DNA from: Nocardioides okcheonensis
Lineage (GTDB): Bacteria > Actinomycetota > Actinomycetes > Propionibacteriales > Nocardioidaceae
Length of the DNA: 64,000 bases
Direction: 5' to 3'
Assembly: GCF_020991065.1 (NCBI RefSeq)
Contig: NZ_CP087710.1
Span: 558,001-622,000 of the forward strand
This document shows positions 1-10,648 of this stretch, piece by piece (position 1 is the first letter of the stretch; each line of letters begins with the position of its first letter). Made by a program: the position numbers and the translations under genes. Below the pieces are notes generated by a model. It was not told where the DNA came from, made no database searches, and saw nothing but the letters and a program-made list of their open reading frames with translations.

Positions 1-3000
1 CGGCCTTCGCGGTCGACGCCTGCTTGTCGATGGCGAGGTCCGGGCAGACGACCACCCGGCCGCGCCTGCCGTCCGGCACGCAGCTCCCGGTACCGGTTTC
101 GGTGACACGGGCGGTGTTGTTGCTCTGGTCGGGGTCGGTCGTGGCGGAGGCGACGGTGGCGACGTTGGCGACCTCGCCTCGGTAGCCGGCGTCGACGGTT
201 GCCCGCACCGTGATGGTGACGCTCTGCATGCGCGCGAGGGCCTCAAGCTCGCAGGTCACCTGCTGGCCCGCGACGCGGCAGGCGCCGCCGCCGACAATGG
301 ATGCGGTGGCGCTCGCCAGGGACTCGATGAGGGTGTCCTGGACCACGACCTGTCGTGCCGTGGAAGGACCGGCGTTGCTGATGACCATCGTGAAGGCGAC
401 GTCGTCGCCGGCAACCGGCCGGACGGGCTCCATCGCCTTGGTGATGGACAGGTCGGCGACCGGTGTGGTCGGGGTGGTCGCGGTCGCGGTGTTGTCGCCC
501 GGGGTGGCGTCGGTCGGCGTGGCCACCTTCGCGGTGTTGGACAGGTCCCCGGTGAAGCTCGCGTCGAGAGTGCCGCGGACTGTCACGACACGGGTCGTAC
601 CCGGCGCGAGGTCCCCGAGGTCGCAGTCGACGGCGTTGACGGCGACCGTGCACTCCTCGGGAGAGGCGCCCGACGTCGCTGCCACCCCGGAGACGGCGGC
701 CGGTACGTCGTCGGTCAGCACGACGTCGCGGGCCGTGGACGGACCGGCGTTGGTGACCTCGATCCGCCATCTCACCTGCTGGCCGGGCACGGGTCGGGCA
801 GTGTCGATCACCTTGGTCACCGAGACCGCAGCCGACGGCGCCGCGTCGCTCTCGGTGGTGGCCTCGTTGTTGTCCGGCGTGGTGTCGGTCGGTGAGGCGA
901 CGGTCACGGTGTTGTCCACGGCCCCGGTGTACGAGGCCGGCACCTGGCCCCGGACGGTGATCGTGGCGCTGGACCCGGGCACCAGGTCGCCGAGGAGGCA
1001 GAACACCACGTTCCCGGCTCCCACGCTGCACGGCGTGCCGGGGAGGTTCGCGGCGACGGTGACGTTCTCGAGGTCGTCGAGGACATCGTCCTCGACGGTG
1101 ACGTCCCGGGCAGTGGACGGGCCCGCGTTGGTCACGACGACGGTCCATGCGGCCGTCTGTCCGGGCACCGGGGCGGCGGCGACGGTCTTGGTGACCGACA
1201 CGTCGGCCTGGGCGTCGGCGTCGCCCTCGGTGCTGGCCTCGTTGTTGTCAGGCGTGGTGTCGGTGGGTGACTCCATGGTCGCGGTGTTGTCCGCTGCACC
1301 GCGGAAGCCGACGGGCACCCGTCCGACGATGGTGACGGTGCGCGAGTCGCCGGGGCCGACGTCGCCGAGGACGCAGGTCACGACGTTGCCGGGGGTGATG
1401 GTGCATGGTCCGGTGGTGACGAGCTCGTCGATCTGGTCGATGACGTCGTCGGTGACGACGACGTCGCGGGCGACCGAGGGGCCGGCGTTGGTCACGCCGA
1501 TCGTCCAGGTGACGTCCTGACCCGGCACCGGGTCGAGGGGCGTGGCGGTCTTGGTGATCGACACGTCGGCCTGAGCGTCGGCGTCGCCCGCAGTGCTGGC
1601 CTCGTTGTTGTCGGGGGTGGTGTCGGTGGGCGACTCGACGGTGGCCGTGTTGTCCACGGGTCCGGTGTAGGCGGCGGGCAGGTCGCCGGTGACGGTGAGG
1701 GTGAGGGACTCGCCGGAAGCGAGGTCGCCGACGTCGCAGGTGACGAGGTTGGCCGCGCCGACGTCGCATGGATCCGTGGCCACCAGAGCGGTGACGGCGT
1801 CGAGGACGTCGTCGGCGACCACCACGTCGCGCGCGACCGACGGTCCGGCGTTGCTGACGACCAGCGTCCACGTCACCGCCGCCCCTGGCACCGGGTCGGC
1901 CGGCGCGGCGGTCTTGGTGATGGACACGTCGGCCTGCGGTGCGGCCGTGCCGCTGGTGCTCGCCTGGTCGTTGCCGGGCGTGTCGTCGTCGGGCGAGCTG
2001 ACCGTCGCGGTGTTGTCGAGGTCGCCGTCGAAACCGGCCGGGACTCGACCCGTGATGGTCACGGTGAGGGTCTCCCCGACGGGCATCGTGCCGACCTGGC
2101 AGGTCACGACGTTCCCGGTGGCCACCTCACAGGTCTCGGGCGTACGGTCCGAGGTCGCCGTCAGGTCGGCCAGCTGGTCGGCGACGTCGTCGCGGATGAC
2201 GACGTCGGTGGCGACCGACGGCCCGGCGTTGGTGACGGTCACCGTCCAGGTCGTGTCGGCGCCGGGCACCGGGGCCGCCGGTGCCGCGGTCTTGGTGATC
2301 CCCAGGTTGGCGCTGGGCTCGGCGGTTCCCTCGGTCGAGGAACTGTTGTTGCCGGTGTTGGCGTCGGTCGGAGACGTGACCGTGGCGGTGTTGCCCAGGT
2401 CGCCGGTGAAGTCCGCCGGGACCCGGCCGGTGATCGTGACGGTGCGGCTCGCGTCGACGCCCCCCACACCGATGTCGCCGAGCTCGCAGGTCACGTCGTT
2501 GCCGGTCCCGACCGTGCAGGGGCGGCTCGCGGTCACGCCCGTGAGGGCTTCGACCACGTCATCGGTGATGACCGCGTCGCGGGCGACGGACGGGCCGGCG
2601 TTGGTGACAGTGACCGTCCAGGTGACGTCCTGGCCGGGCACCGGGACGGCGGGCGAGGCCGTCTTGATGATCGACAGGTCCGCTCCGGGAACGGTCGTCG
2701 GGTTGGCCGTGGCGGAGTTGTTGGCCGGGGTGTCGTCGGTCGGCGAGCTCGTCGTCGCGGTGTTGCTGAGCTCGCCGGTGAAGTCCGCAGGCACGCCACC
2801 CTCGAACGTGAGCACGACCTGGTCGCCCGGCGCGAGGTCGCCGAGCTCGCAGCCGACACGGTTGCCGGCGGCGACGGTGCACGGTGCCGTGGCGGTGAGG
2901 TCGGTGACCGCGTCGTTGACGTCGTCGTCGACGACCACGGCGCGGGCGACGGACGGGCCGGTGTTGCCGACCACGACGGTCCAGGTCACGTCCTCGCCTG

Positions 3001-6000
3001 GCACGGGGTTGCTCGGGGCGACGGTCTTGGTGATGCCCACGTTGGCGTTGGGGGCGGCGGTTCCGGTGGCCGTCGCGGCGTTGTTGCCGGGGGTGGTGTC
3101 GGTCGGCGAGTCGACCGTCGCGGTGTTGTCGAGCACGCCGGTGAACCCGGCCGGCAGGCCACCGGTGAGGGTGAGCGTGGTGCTGGCGCCGGGGGCGAGG
3201 TCGCCGAGGGCGCAGGAGACCTCGCCCGCGGCCACGGCACACGGGGCTGTGGCGGTCAGCCCCGTCAGGCGGTCGTCGACGTTGTCCTCGACCACCACGT
3301 CACGGGCCACCGACGGGCCGGCGTTGGACACCACGACCGTCCAGCGCACGTCGCGGCCCGGCACGGGCGAGGAAGGCGCCAGCACCTTCGAGATCGACAC
3401 GTTGGCCGTCGGGGCGGCGAGGCCGTCGGCGCTGGCGGTGTTGTTGGCGGGGGTGGTGTCGGTCGGCGAGTCGACCGTCGCGGTGTTGTCGAGCACGCCG
3501 GTGAACCCGGCCGGCAGGCCACCGCTGAGAAGGAGCGTGGTGCTGGCGCCGGGGGCGAGGTCGCCGAGGGCGCAGGAGACGGCGTTGCCCGCGGCCACGG
3601 CGCACGGAGCTGTGGCGGTCAGCCCCGTCAGGCGGTCGTCGGCGTCGTCCTCGACCATCAGGTCACGGGCCACAGACGGGCCGGCATTGGTGACGAGGAC
3701 CGTGTACGTCACCGGCTGGCCAGGGACGGGGGGGTTCGGGGAGAGCGACTTGGTGATCGAGACGTCCGCCGTCGGGGCCGCGGTCGCCCCGACCGTCGCG
3801 CTGTTGTTCGCGGGGGTGCTGTCGGTGATCGAGTCGACCGTCGCGGTGTTGTCCAGCGCCCCCGTGTAGTCCTCGGGCAGTCCGCCGGTGATAGTCACGA
3901 CGACGCTCGAGCCGGGTCCGGTGGCGGGCAGGGCGCCGAAGGAGCAGGACACGACGTTGCCGGAGCCGGCGGCGCACGCGTCGGGGGCGTCGGCGGAGGT
4001 GACGCGGACGTCGACCAGGTCGTCGCTCACGTCGTCGCGCAGCGTGACACCCCGCGCGACCGACGGACCGTTGTTGGTGACGACCAGGGTGTACGTGACG
4101 TCCCGGCCTGGGACGGGCGGGGTCGGGGCGAGCGACTTGGTGACCGAGACGTCGGCCTGAGGGTCGGTCGACCCGCTGGCTGTGGCGGTGTTGTTGGCGG
4201 CGACGGGGTCGGTGGGCGAGCTCACGGTGGCGGTGTTGACGAGGTCGCCGGTGAAGCCAGGGGGCAGGTCGCCGACGACGGTGATCGTCACCGTCGTGGC
4301 CGGGTCCAGGTCGCCGAGCGCGCAGTCGACGAGGTTCCCGGTGACGCCGCACCGCTCCGGGGTGGTCCCGCTCGTCACCCGGACGCCTGCCAGGGCCGTC
4401 GGGACCGGATCCTCCACGGTCACGGACCGGGCCGTCGACGGCCCGTTGTTGGTGACGACGATCGTGTACCGCACCGGCTGGCCCGGCACTGGACGGAACG
4501 GGCTCACCGACTTGGTGACGGAGAGGTCTGCCCGCGCCGCGGGGGTGCTGGTCGCGGTCACGGTGTTGTTGTCCGGGGTGGTGTCGGTGGGCGAGCTGAC
4601 GGTGGCGGTGTTGTCGAGGCGCCCGGTGGCGCCCGCGGGCAAGCCGGCGGTGAGGGTGATGGTGACGGTCGTGCCGGGGCCGAGGTCGCCGAGGGCGCAG
4701 GTGACGTCGTTGCCCGTGGCGACCGAGCACGGGTTGGGCGTCGACCCGGTGCCGGCGGTGAGTCCTGTGACGGTGTCGTCGACGTCGTCGCGCACGACGA
4801 CGTTGCGTGCGGTGGAGGGTCCGTCGTTGCGCACGGTCACCGTCCAGGTGACCGGGCGGCCGGGGACCGGAGTCGCGGGAGTGACGGTCTTGGTGATCGA
4901 CACGTCCGCCTGGCCGACCGGCGTGCTGGTCGCGGTCGCGGTGTTGTTGCCCGGGGTGGTGTCGGTGGGCGAGCTGACGGTGGCGGTGTTGTCGAGGCGC
5001 CCGGTGGCGCCCGCGGGCAAGCCGGCGGTGAGGGTGATGGTGACGGTCGTGCCGGGGCCGAGGTCGCCGAGGGCGCAGGTGACGTCGTTGCCCGTGGCGA
5101 CCGAGCACGGGTTGGGCGTCGACCCGGTGCCGGCGGTGAGTCCTGTGACGGTGTCGTCGACGTCGTCGCGCACGACGACGTTGCGTGCGGTGGAGGGTCC
5201 GTCGTTGCGCACGGTCACCGTCCAGGTGACCGGGCGGCCGGGGACCGGAGTCGCGGGACTGACGGTCTTGGTGATCGACACGTCGGCGTCGGCGGTGACC
5301 GCTGTGGTCACGGTCGACTCGTTGTTGGCCGCGTCGGTGTCGATCGTGTCGGAGCTGATGCGTGCGGTGTTGGTGAGCGGCCCGGTGAAGCCCGGAGCCA
5401 CGGTCGCCTCGATGCTGCCGATGACCCTCGCGGGCAGCCCGGCACGGAACTGCGGGCCCGAGCAGAAGACCGTCGGCGCGGTCGGGTTGTCCGACGTGCC
5501 CGGGTCGACGGGCTGGCGCAGCTCGCACTCCGCGGTGGCCGGAGTGCCCTGCAGCGTCGGGCGGTTGACGACCACGTTGGTGAGGCCGGCGGGCAGCTGG
5601 TCGATGAACTGCGTCAACCCGGCGTCCGAGGGACCGTTGTTGTAGGCCGACAGGGTGTACGTGATCCGCTGACCCGCCACCGGGGTCTGGTCGGAGACGG
5701 TCTTGACGATCTCGAGGTCGGTCTGACGCACGATGCCGGCGGTGGCGGTCGCGGTGTCGTTGCCGGCGACCGGGTCCGGCGTCGTCGTGGTGGTGCGGAC
5801 GGTGTTGGCGAGCGTGGTGCCGGGGTACCCCGAGGCGAGGGTGCCGACGACCGTGATGACACGTTGTCCGGGAGCACGGTCGCCGAGGTCGCAGGTGACC
5901 TGCTGCCCGGCGATGGCGCACGGTGTCGTGGTGCCGTGGATCGCGGACGTGACGCTCACGCCGGCAGGCACCGTGTCGGTGACGACGACGTTGCGGGCGG

Positions 6001-9000
6001 TCGAGGGCCCGGCGTTGTTGAAGACGATGCTCCAGCTCACCTGGCGTCCGGGAACGAAGGTGTCGGTGTCCGGCGCCTTGGTGACCTGAACGTCCGCCTC
6101 GGCGGTCAGGTCGACGTCGACGCTGGCGGTGTTGTTGGCTGGGGCGGTGTCGCTGGTGGCTGTGGCGACGGTGGCCTCGTTGGTCCGGGTGCCCGGGGCC
6201 GCGGCGGCCGTGGTGGCCGAGTCGATGGTCACCACCACGGGTGTGCCGGGGCGGACGTCGCCGACCGCGCACTGCACCCGTTGGCCGGTGATCGTGCAGG
6301 TTCCAGCCGTGCTGGTGGCGGAGACCGGGGAGATGCCGACCGGCAGGACGTCGTCGACGGTGGCTGCGGACGCCACCGAGGGACCGTTGTTGACGACGGT
6401 GAGGGTGTAGGTGAGTCCCTCTCCCGCGGCCACGCGTGACGTGGAGGCGGTCTTGACGACCTGCAGGTCGGCGTCGGGCTCGACGGTGCTGGTCACCGAT
6501 CCGGTGTTGTTGCCCGGGGTGGCGTCGGAGCTGCTGGTGACCGAGGCCGTGTTGGTCACCGGGGACTGTCGCTGTGGGTCGACGAGGACCCGGATGCGAG
6601 CCACCAGCGCGGCGTCGGTCGGCAGCAGCGCGACCCGACAGGTGACGGTCCGGTCCACCACGTCGCAGGTGCCGCCGGGGATGGTGGCGTCCAGTACGGT
6701 CAGGTCCGCGTCGAGCGTGTCGGTGACCACGACGGTGCGCGCGTCAGAGGGGCCGCCGTTGGTGACGGTCAGCAGGTAGCTGGACTCCGCACCCGGTACG
6801 AGGGTCACCGGGTCGGCCGCCTTGGCGAGACGTACGTCGGAGCGTTCGGCGACCGTGACCGAGTGGTCGTCGCTGTTGTTTCCGGGTGTCGGATCGGGTG
6901 TGCTCGCCGAGGCTGCCGCCGTGTTGACCAGCGTCGTTCCGGCCGTGAGGGCCGAGGAGACGGCCCCCACGACGGTGACGGTGACCTGGGCCCCTGGGGC
7001 GAGCGTGCCGACCTGGCAGACGACGTCGCCGTCGGTGGTCTGGCACACGATGCCCGCGGGCGTGCTGCTGGAGGACTCGAGGCTGGTGCCGGGCGGGAGA
7101 CTGTCGACCAGCCGGACCCCGGTCGCGGTCGACGGACCGTCGTTGCGCACGGTGATGGCCCAGGCGCCGCTGGTGCCGGCCGTGACCGTCGCCGGGCCTG
7201 TCTTGGTCACCACGAGGTCGGCGCGCGCGACTACCTCGGTGGAGGCCGACGCGGTGTTGTTGTCGGTCGAGGGGTCGTCGGGAGTCACCGCGGACACCGA
7301 CGCGTCGTTGGCCAGGGCCCCGGTCGCGGCCGAGGGCTGCACCGTGCCGGACACCACGATCTCGAAGTCAGCGCCCGGCGCCAGGGTGGGCGCTGTGCAC
7401 GAGACGTCACCGGCCGTGACAGGCGCACAGGTCGCACCGGGCGTCGCAGTGGTGGCACTGACGCCGGTGACCCGGGCGGCCACCGTGTCCGTGATGGTCA
7501 CGCCCGTGGCGAGCGAGGGGCCGCTGTTGCGCGCGGTGAGCCGCCACGTGACCGTGCCTCCCGCGACCACCGGGTTGGGGGTCACCGTCTTCGCCAGGGA
7601 GAGGTCAGCCTGCGCCGCGGTCGGCAGCACGTAGGTGGCGGTGTTGTTCCCTGCCGCCGGGTCAGGCGTCGGCGAGGACACCGATGCGGTGTTGCTGACA
7701 CCGCGCGCGCTGCCGTCGGCGGGGGTCTGAGCGCGCACGGTGACTGTCGCACTCGCGCCCGCGGCCAGGTCTCCGACGGCGCAGGTCACAGTGGTGGGGT
7801 TCCCGGCGGCGGTGCACGTGCCCTGCGTGCTGCTCGAGCTGAGGTGGGTCAGCGGCGCGGGAACCGGGTCGCTCACCTGCACGGCGCGGGCCACCGAGGG
7901 CCCGCTGTTGATGACGACGATCGTGTAGGTGGCCGCTGTGCCGTCCACCACGGGGGCCGCGGACTTGGTGACCGCGAGATCGGCGCTGGCGGTGATCGCG
8001 ACGGTCGTGGTGCCGGTGTTGTTCCCCGGCGCGGGGTCGGTGGTCGGCGAGGAGGCGGTGGCGCTGTTGATGAGCGTCCCGGTCGCGCCCGCGGCGAGCA
8101 GGCCGTCGATGGTGATCTGGACCGAGCGTCCTGCGGGTAGCGCACCGAGGGCGCACGACACGGTGCCGGCCGTGACAGCGCAGGAGCCGGCGGTGGCGGT
8201 GGCGGTGATAGCCGAGATGCTCGTGGGCACCACGTCGGCGAGCGTCACGGCGGCCGCGTCGGACGGGCCGTCGTTGGAGACCGTGACGACGTACTGGACC
8301 GGGCGACCCGCCACCACCGGTGAGGTCACGGCGCGCTTCGTCACGACGAGGTCGGCGCGCGGTGCGGTCGGAGTGATGGTGGCGCTGGCGGAGTTGTTGG
8401 CCGGCGTCGGGTCGGCGGTCGACGACGTGACACCGGCGGCGTTCGTCAGCGCGGTGCTTCCCGCGCTCGACGGCACAGTCGCGACAACGGTCACGCGCAC
8501 CGTCTGGTTCGGTTCGAGCGCGCCGACCGTGCACGACACCTGGCTGCCGGTGATCGTGCAGGTGCCCTGGTCGGCATTCGCGGAGCGCACCAGCAGGGAC
8601 GACGGCAGCGTGTCGGTGACCCGCACGGCAGCGGCGCGAGAGGCTCCGTTGTTGCTGGCAACCAGGGTGTAGGTGACGTCGTTGCCCGGGACGGGCGAGG
8701 TGGGGGTGGCGGACTTGGTGAGCGCGAGATCCGCCTGACGTACCACGCTGCTCGAGATGGAGGCGTTGTTGTTGGCCGGATTGGGGTCGGAGGTGGTGCT
8801 CGAGACCCGGGCGACATTGGTGAGCGACGTGGCGTCGGAGTCGGCGGGGACGCGCACCACGACGGTGACCGTCGCGGAAGCGCCGGGGGTAAGCGCACCG
8901 AGCCCGCACGTGAGGGTCTGGCCCACCACGGTGCACGACCCCGTCGTGGGGCTGCTCGAGACGTAGGTCGTGCCGCTGGGAAGGGTGTCCACGACCTGCA

Positions 9001-10648
9001 CGCCCGCCGCGGAGCTCGGACCGGCGTTGCTGGTGGTCAGCGTGTAGGTCACCTGGTTGCCCGCGGTGACGGTATCTGGTGACGCGGTCTTGGTGATCGC
9101 GACGTCGGCCTCGTCGGCGACCGGGCTGGCGGTCTCCGTCGGCTGGTAGCTGTAGTCGCGACCGATCGTCTGGGCACGGTAGGCGAGCGTCGCCGTGTTG
9201 CGCACGGTCGTGCCGGCCGCCGCCGGGTCAACCCGCACCTGGAACGTCAACGTCGAGGTGTTGGCGGCGATCAGCGCCCCGCCGGTCGTCGCCGTGGCGT
9301 CGCGACCGATGCGCGCGCGAATCGTGCGACTCGCGGCGTCGTACTCGGCCTGGTCGTCGCCAGCCGCGTCCGTCTTGCCACCCTGGTTCCCACCAGCGGT
9401 GTAGCGGATCGATCCGGGGACGTACGTCGTGTTGGGCGGAAGGGGGTCGTTGACGACCGAGTTGACCGCCGCGTCGTCGCCCGTGTTGCTGAAAGTGAGG
9501 GAGTACTCGAGGACGTCACCGACCTTGGCGGGAGAGTTTCCCGACAGGTTCGTAACGCTCTTCGTGCCCTGGATGGTCGGGGCGTAGAGATCGATCTGCG
9601 TGGTGAGCACCGCCGGGTAGTAGAAGTCTCCGCTGGTCGCGAAGCGCACGTTGGCCGAGGTCGCGCCGTTGGGCACCACCCCCGGCGCGTCGACCACCTT
9701 GGCGTCGACTCCCAGGTTGTTGACCGAGCTCGGGTTGCGGTTGGTGAGGTTGACGCCGGCCGCACTGATCCGGCTCGTGAAGAAGTTGGCCGACGGGCTC
9801 AGCGCGTCGGCCAGGCGGGTGGTGCCGACCTGCAGGTAGTCACCGGTGATCCCGTTGTCGCCCTCGTAGGTGACCGTGCCGAACTTCGCGCCCACCGCGC
9901 CCGCCGGAGGCGCCAAGAAGCCCGAGATGGTCGTGTCGATGACGTCGTTGTTGGTCACGGCGGCGTAACCGCTGAAGACGGTAAGGTCACGCAGCGGAGC
10001 GCTCGGGTCCTCGATGGCGACGACCAGGCTCCAGCCGCCGTAGCGGTCGGCGCCGGTGGCTGCAGCAAGGTCGGCGCCCCAATAGGTGCCGGCGCCCGCG
10101 CCCTGCACCAGGGTGGTGACGTTCCTGTAGGCGGAGTAGTCGGTGTTGCCGCTCGTCTGGTTGTCGACCCGGTCGGCGGTGAGCGTCGAATAGCCAGCTG
10201 CTCCGGGAACACGGAGCTTGATCTGGTCGACGGCACCGGACGACGGCGTGCCGCCGGTGCCCGCCGTGCGAGCCGCACCCCAGAAGAGACCGGCGTAGAT
10301 CACGCGCGCCCCGCTCGGGATGGTCAAGTTGGCCGACGAGGACCGCGTGGTACCGGGGTCGGAGTCGGCGTCGAGGTAGGTCATCGTGAAGTTGTTGTTG
10401 CTCGCGGCCGTCGTGCCGCTCTGCGCCTGCGTGCAGGCGAGCGCTGCGCCGCACGTCATAACGGTGTTCCCCGTGATCTGGATCGACCCGTTCGTCTGCT
10501 GGGAGAAGACGGACGTGAAGGGCCGGACCACCGCGGCGCCGGCCGGACCGGCCGGTGCCACCACGGCACCAGCGAGTCCCACGGCGACCAGAAACAGGGC
10601 CGCGACGACGCGGAGGGCCGTGGCCATGCGGACTCGCGTACTCGGCAT
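1..10648 (-). CDS. Giant DUF11-repeat surface protein, 3' end outside the window
   Basis: The frame is open from ATG 10648 (GAGG about 8 nt upstream) to the left edge: 3,549 codons with no stop at the points I translated, and opposite-strand shadow frames keep one phase throughout. A signal-peptide-like N-terminus (hydrophobic stretch near residues 12-38 ending in AGAAV) is followed by a region of about 350 residues starting FTSVFSQQTNGSIQITG, then about 25 tandem DUF11 (Ig-like) units of roughly 120-126 residues, each opening with a motif such as ADVSITKT and ending near TPGNNTATA. DUF11 arrays usually form extracellular stalks. The last codons in the window read DLAIDKQASTAKA, the start of another unit, so the anchor lies outside. 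It is paralogous over its whole visible length to the protein at 46521-53084. Exact function is unknown. Confidence 0.93.
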   Translation of the reverse strand, partial: MPSTRVRMATALRVVAALFLVAVGLAGAVVAPAGPAGAAVVRPFTSVFSQQTNGSIQITGNTVMTCGAALACTQAQSGTTAASNNNFTMTYLDADSDPGTTRSSSANLTIPSGARVIYAGLFWGAARTAGTGGTPSSGAVDQIKLRVPGAAGYSTLTADRVDNQTSGNTDYSAYRNVTTLVQGAGAGTYWGADLAAATGADRYGGWSLVVAIEDPSAPLRDLTVFSGYAAVTNNDVIDTTISGFLAPPAGAVGAKFGTVTYEGDNGITGDYLQVGTTRLADALSPSANFFTSRISAAGVNLTNRNPSSVNNLGVDAKVVDAPGVVPNGATSANVRFATSGDFYYPAVLTTQIDLYAPTIQGTKSVTNLSGNSPAKVGDVLEYSLTFSNTGDDAAVNSVVNDPLPPNTTYVPGSIRYTAGGNQGGKTDAAGDDQAEYDAASRTIRARIGRDATATTGGALIAANTSTLTFQVRVDPAAAGTTVRNTATLAYRAQTIGRDYSYQPTETASPVADEADVAITKTASPDTVTAGNQVTYTLTTSNAGPSSAAGVQVVDTLPSGTTYVSSSPTTGSCTVVGQTLTCGLGALTPGASATVTVVVRVPADSDATSLTNVARVSSTTSDPNPANNNASISSSVVRQADLALTKSATPTSPVPGNDVTYTLVASNNGASRAAAVRVTDTLPSSLLVRSANADQGTCTITGSQVSCTVGALEPNQTVRVTVVATVPSSAGSTALTNAAGVTSSTADPTPANNSASATITPTAPRADLVVTKRAVTSPVVAGRPVQYVVTVSNDGPSDAAAVTLADVVPTSISAITATATAGSCAVTAGTVSCALGALPAGRSVQITIDGLLAAGATGTLINSATASSPTTDPAPGNNTGTTTVAITASADLAVTKSAAPVVDGTAATYTIVVINSGPSVARAVQVSDPVPAPLTHLSSSSTQGTCTAAGNPTTVTCAVGDLAAGASATVTVRAQTPADGSARGVSNTASVSSPTPDPAAGNNTATYVLPTAAQADLSLAKTVTPNPVVAGGTVTWRLTARNSGPSLATGVTITDTVAARVTGVSATTATPGATCAPVTAGDVSCTAPTLAPGADFEIVVSGTVQPSAATGALANDASVSAVTPDDPSTDNNTASASTEVVARADLVVTKTGPATVTAGTSGAWAITVRNDGPSTATGVRLVDSLPPGTSLESSSSTPAGIVCQTTDGDVVCQVGTLAPGAQVTVTVVGAVSSALTAGTTLVNTAAASASTPDPTPGNNSDDHSVTVAERSDVRLAKAADPVTLVPGAESSYLLTVTNGGPSDARTVVVTDTLDADLTVLDATIPGGTCDVVDRTVTCRVALLPTDAALVARIRVLVDPQRQSPVTNTASVTSSSDATPGNNTGSVTSTVEPDADLQVVKTASTSRVAAGEGLTYTLTVVNNGPSVASAATVDDVLPVGISPVSATSTAGTCTITGQRVQCAVGDVRPGTPVVVTIDSATTAAAAPGTRTNEATVATATSDTAPANNTASVDVDLTAEADVQVTKAPDTDTFVPGRQVSWSIVFNNAGPSTARNVVVTDTVPAGVSVTSAIHGTTTPCAIAGQQVTCDLGDRAPGQRVITVVGTLASGYPGTTLANTVRTTTTTPDPVAGNDTATATAGIVRQTDLEIVKTVSDQTPVAGQRITYTLSAYNNGPSDAGLTQFIDQLPAGLTNVVVNRPTLQGTPATAECELRQPVDPGTSDNPTAPTVFCSGPQFRAGLPARVIGSIEATVAPGFTGPLTNTARISSDTIDTDAANNESTVTTAVTADADVSITKTVSPATPVPGRPVTWTVTVRNDGPSTARNVVVRDDVDDTVTGLTAGTGSTPNPCSVATGNDVTCALGDLGPGTTVTITLTAGLPAGATGRLDNTATVSSPTDTTPGNNTATATSTPVGQADVSITKTVTPATPVPGRPVTWTVTVRNDGPSTARNVVVRDDVDDTVTGLTAGTGSTPNPCSVATGNDVTCALGDLGPGTTVTITLTAGLPAGATGRLDNTATVSSPTDTTPDNNTVTATSTPAARADLSVTKSVSPFRPVPGQPVRYTIVVTNNGPSTARSVTVEDPVPTALAGVRVTSGTTPERCGVTGNLVDCALGDLDPATTVTITVVGDLPPGFTGDLVNTATVSSPTDPVAANNTATASGSTDPQADVSVTKSLAPTPPVPGRDVTYTLVVTNNGPSVARGVTLRDDVSDDLVDVRVTSADAPDACAAGSGNVVSCSFGALPATGPGSSVVVTITGGLPEDYTGALDNTATVDSITDSTPANNSATVGATAAPTADVSITKSLSPNPPVPGQPVTYTVLVTNAGPSVARDLMVEDDADDRLTGLTATAPCAVAAGNAVSCALGDLAPGASTTLLLSGGLPAGFTGVLDNTATVDSPTDTTPANNTASADGLAAPTANVSISKVLAPSSPVPGRDVRWTVVVSNAGPSVARDVVVEDNVDDRLTGLTATAPCAVAAGEVSCALGDLAPGASTTLTLTGGLPAGFTGVLDNTATVDSPTDTTPGNNAATATGTAAPNANVGITKTVAPSNPVPGEDVTWTVVVGNTGPSVARAVVVDDDVNDAVTDLTATAPCTVAAGNRVGCELGDLAPGDQVVLTFEGGVPADFTGELSNTATTSSPTDDTPANNSATANPTTVPGADLSIIKTASPAVPVPGQDVTWTVTVTNAGPSVARDAVITDDVVEALTGVTASRPCTVGTGNDVTCELGDIGVGGVDASRTVTITGRVPADFTGDLGNTATVTSPTDANTGNNSSSTEGTAEPSANLGITKTAAPAAPVPGADTTWTVTVTNAGPSVATDVVIRDDVADQLADLTATSDRTPETCEVATGNVVTCQVGTMPVGETLTVTITGRVPAGFDGDLDNTATVSSPDDDTPGNDQASTSGTAAPQADVSITKTAAPADPVPGAAVTWTLVVSNAGPSVARDVVVADDVLDAVTALVATDPCDVGAANLVTCDVGDLASGESLTLTVTGDLPAAYTGPVDNTATVESPTDTTPDNNEASTAGDADAQADVSITKTATPLDPVPGQDVTWTIGVTNAGPSVARDVVVTDDVIDQIDELVTTGPCTITPGNVVTCVLGDVGPGDSRTVTIVGRVPVGFRGAADNTATMESPTDTTPDNNEASTEGDADAQADVSVTKTVAAAPVPGQTAAWTVVVTNAGPSTARDVTVEDDVLDDLENVTVAANLPGTPCSVGAGNVVFCLLGDLVPGSSATITVRGQVPASYTGAVDNTVTVASPTDTTPDNNEATTESDAAPSAAVSVTKVIDTARPVPGQQVRWRIEVTNAGPSTARDVVLTDDVPAAVSGVAATSGASPEECTVAVNAVDCDLGDLAPGTTRVVTVRGTLDASFTGDLSNTAKVATPTDATPGDNTATATTPTTPVADLSITKAMEPVRPVAGDDVAFTMVISNAGPSTARQVVVQDTLIESLASATASIVGGGACRVAGQQVTCELEALARMQSVTITVRATVDAGYRGEVANVATVASATTDPDQSNNTARVTETGTGSCVPDGRRGRVVVCPDLAIDKQASTAKA
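4545..5284 (-). repeat. Recent tandem duplication of one DUF11 unit (2 x 378 bp)
   Basis: Bases 4545-4906 and 4923-5284 align at a fixed offset of 378 bp (126 codons). I see only three mismatches (4560/4938, 4572/4950, 4881/5259). Other units in the array are far more diverged, so this is a recent in-frame duplication or gene conversion. A second partly conserved pair, at 360-bp offset, lies near 3111-3165 and 3471-3525. Confidence 0.9.

Noticed and set aside
1689..3869. 726-codon plus-strand open frame opposite the DUF11 gene
   Set aside because: Antisense shadow in constant phase with the DUF11 codons; Val/Thr/Ser/Pro composition reflects the complementary codons.
3663..6272. 869-codon minus-strand open frame within the first DUF11 gene
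   Set aside because: Arg/His-rich translation with no domain; it is a high-GC shadow of the real frame, which carries the DUF11 repeats.
1..10648. Periodic repeats that might be read as a CRISPR array
   Set aside because: The period (360-378 bp) is the length of a protein domain and sits in an open reading frame; no short repeat-spacer pattern and no cas genes.
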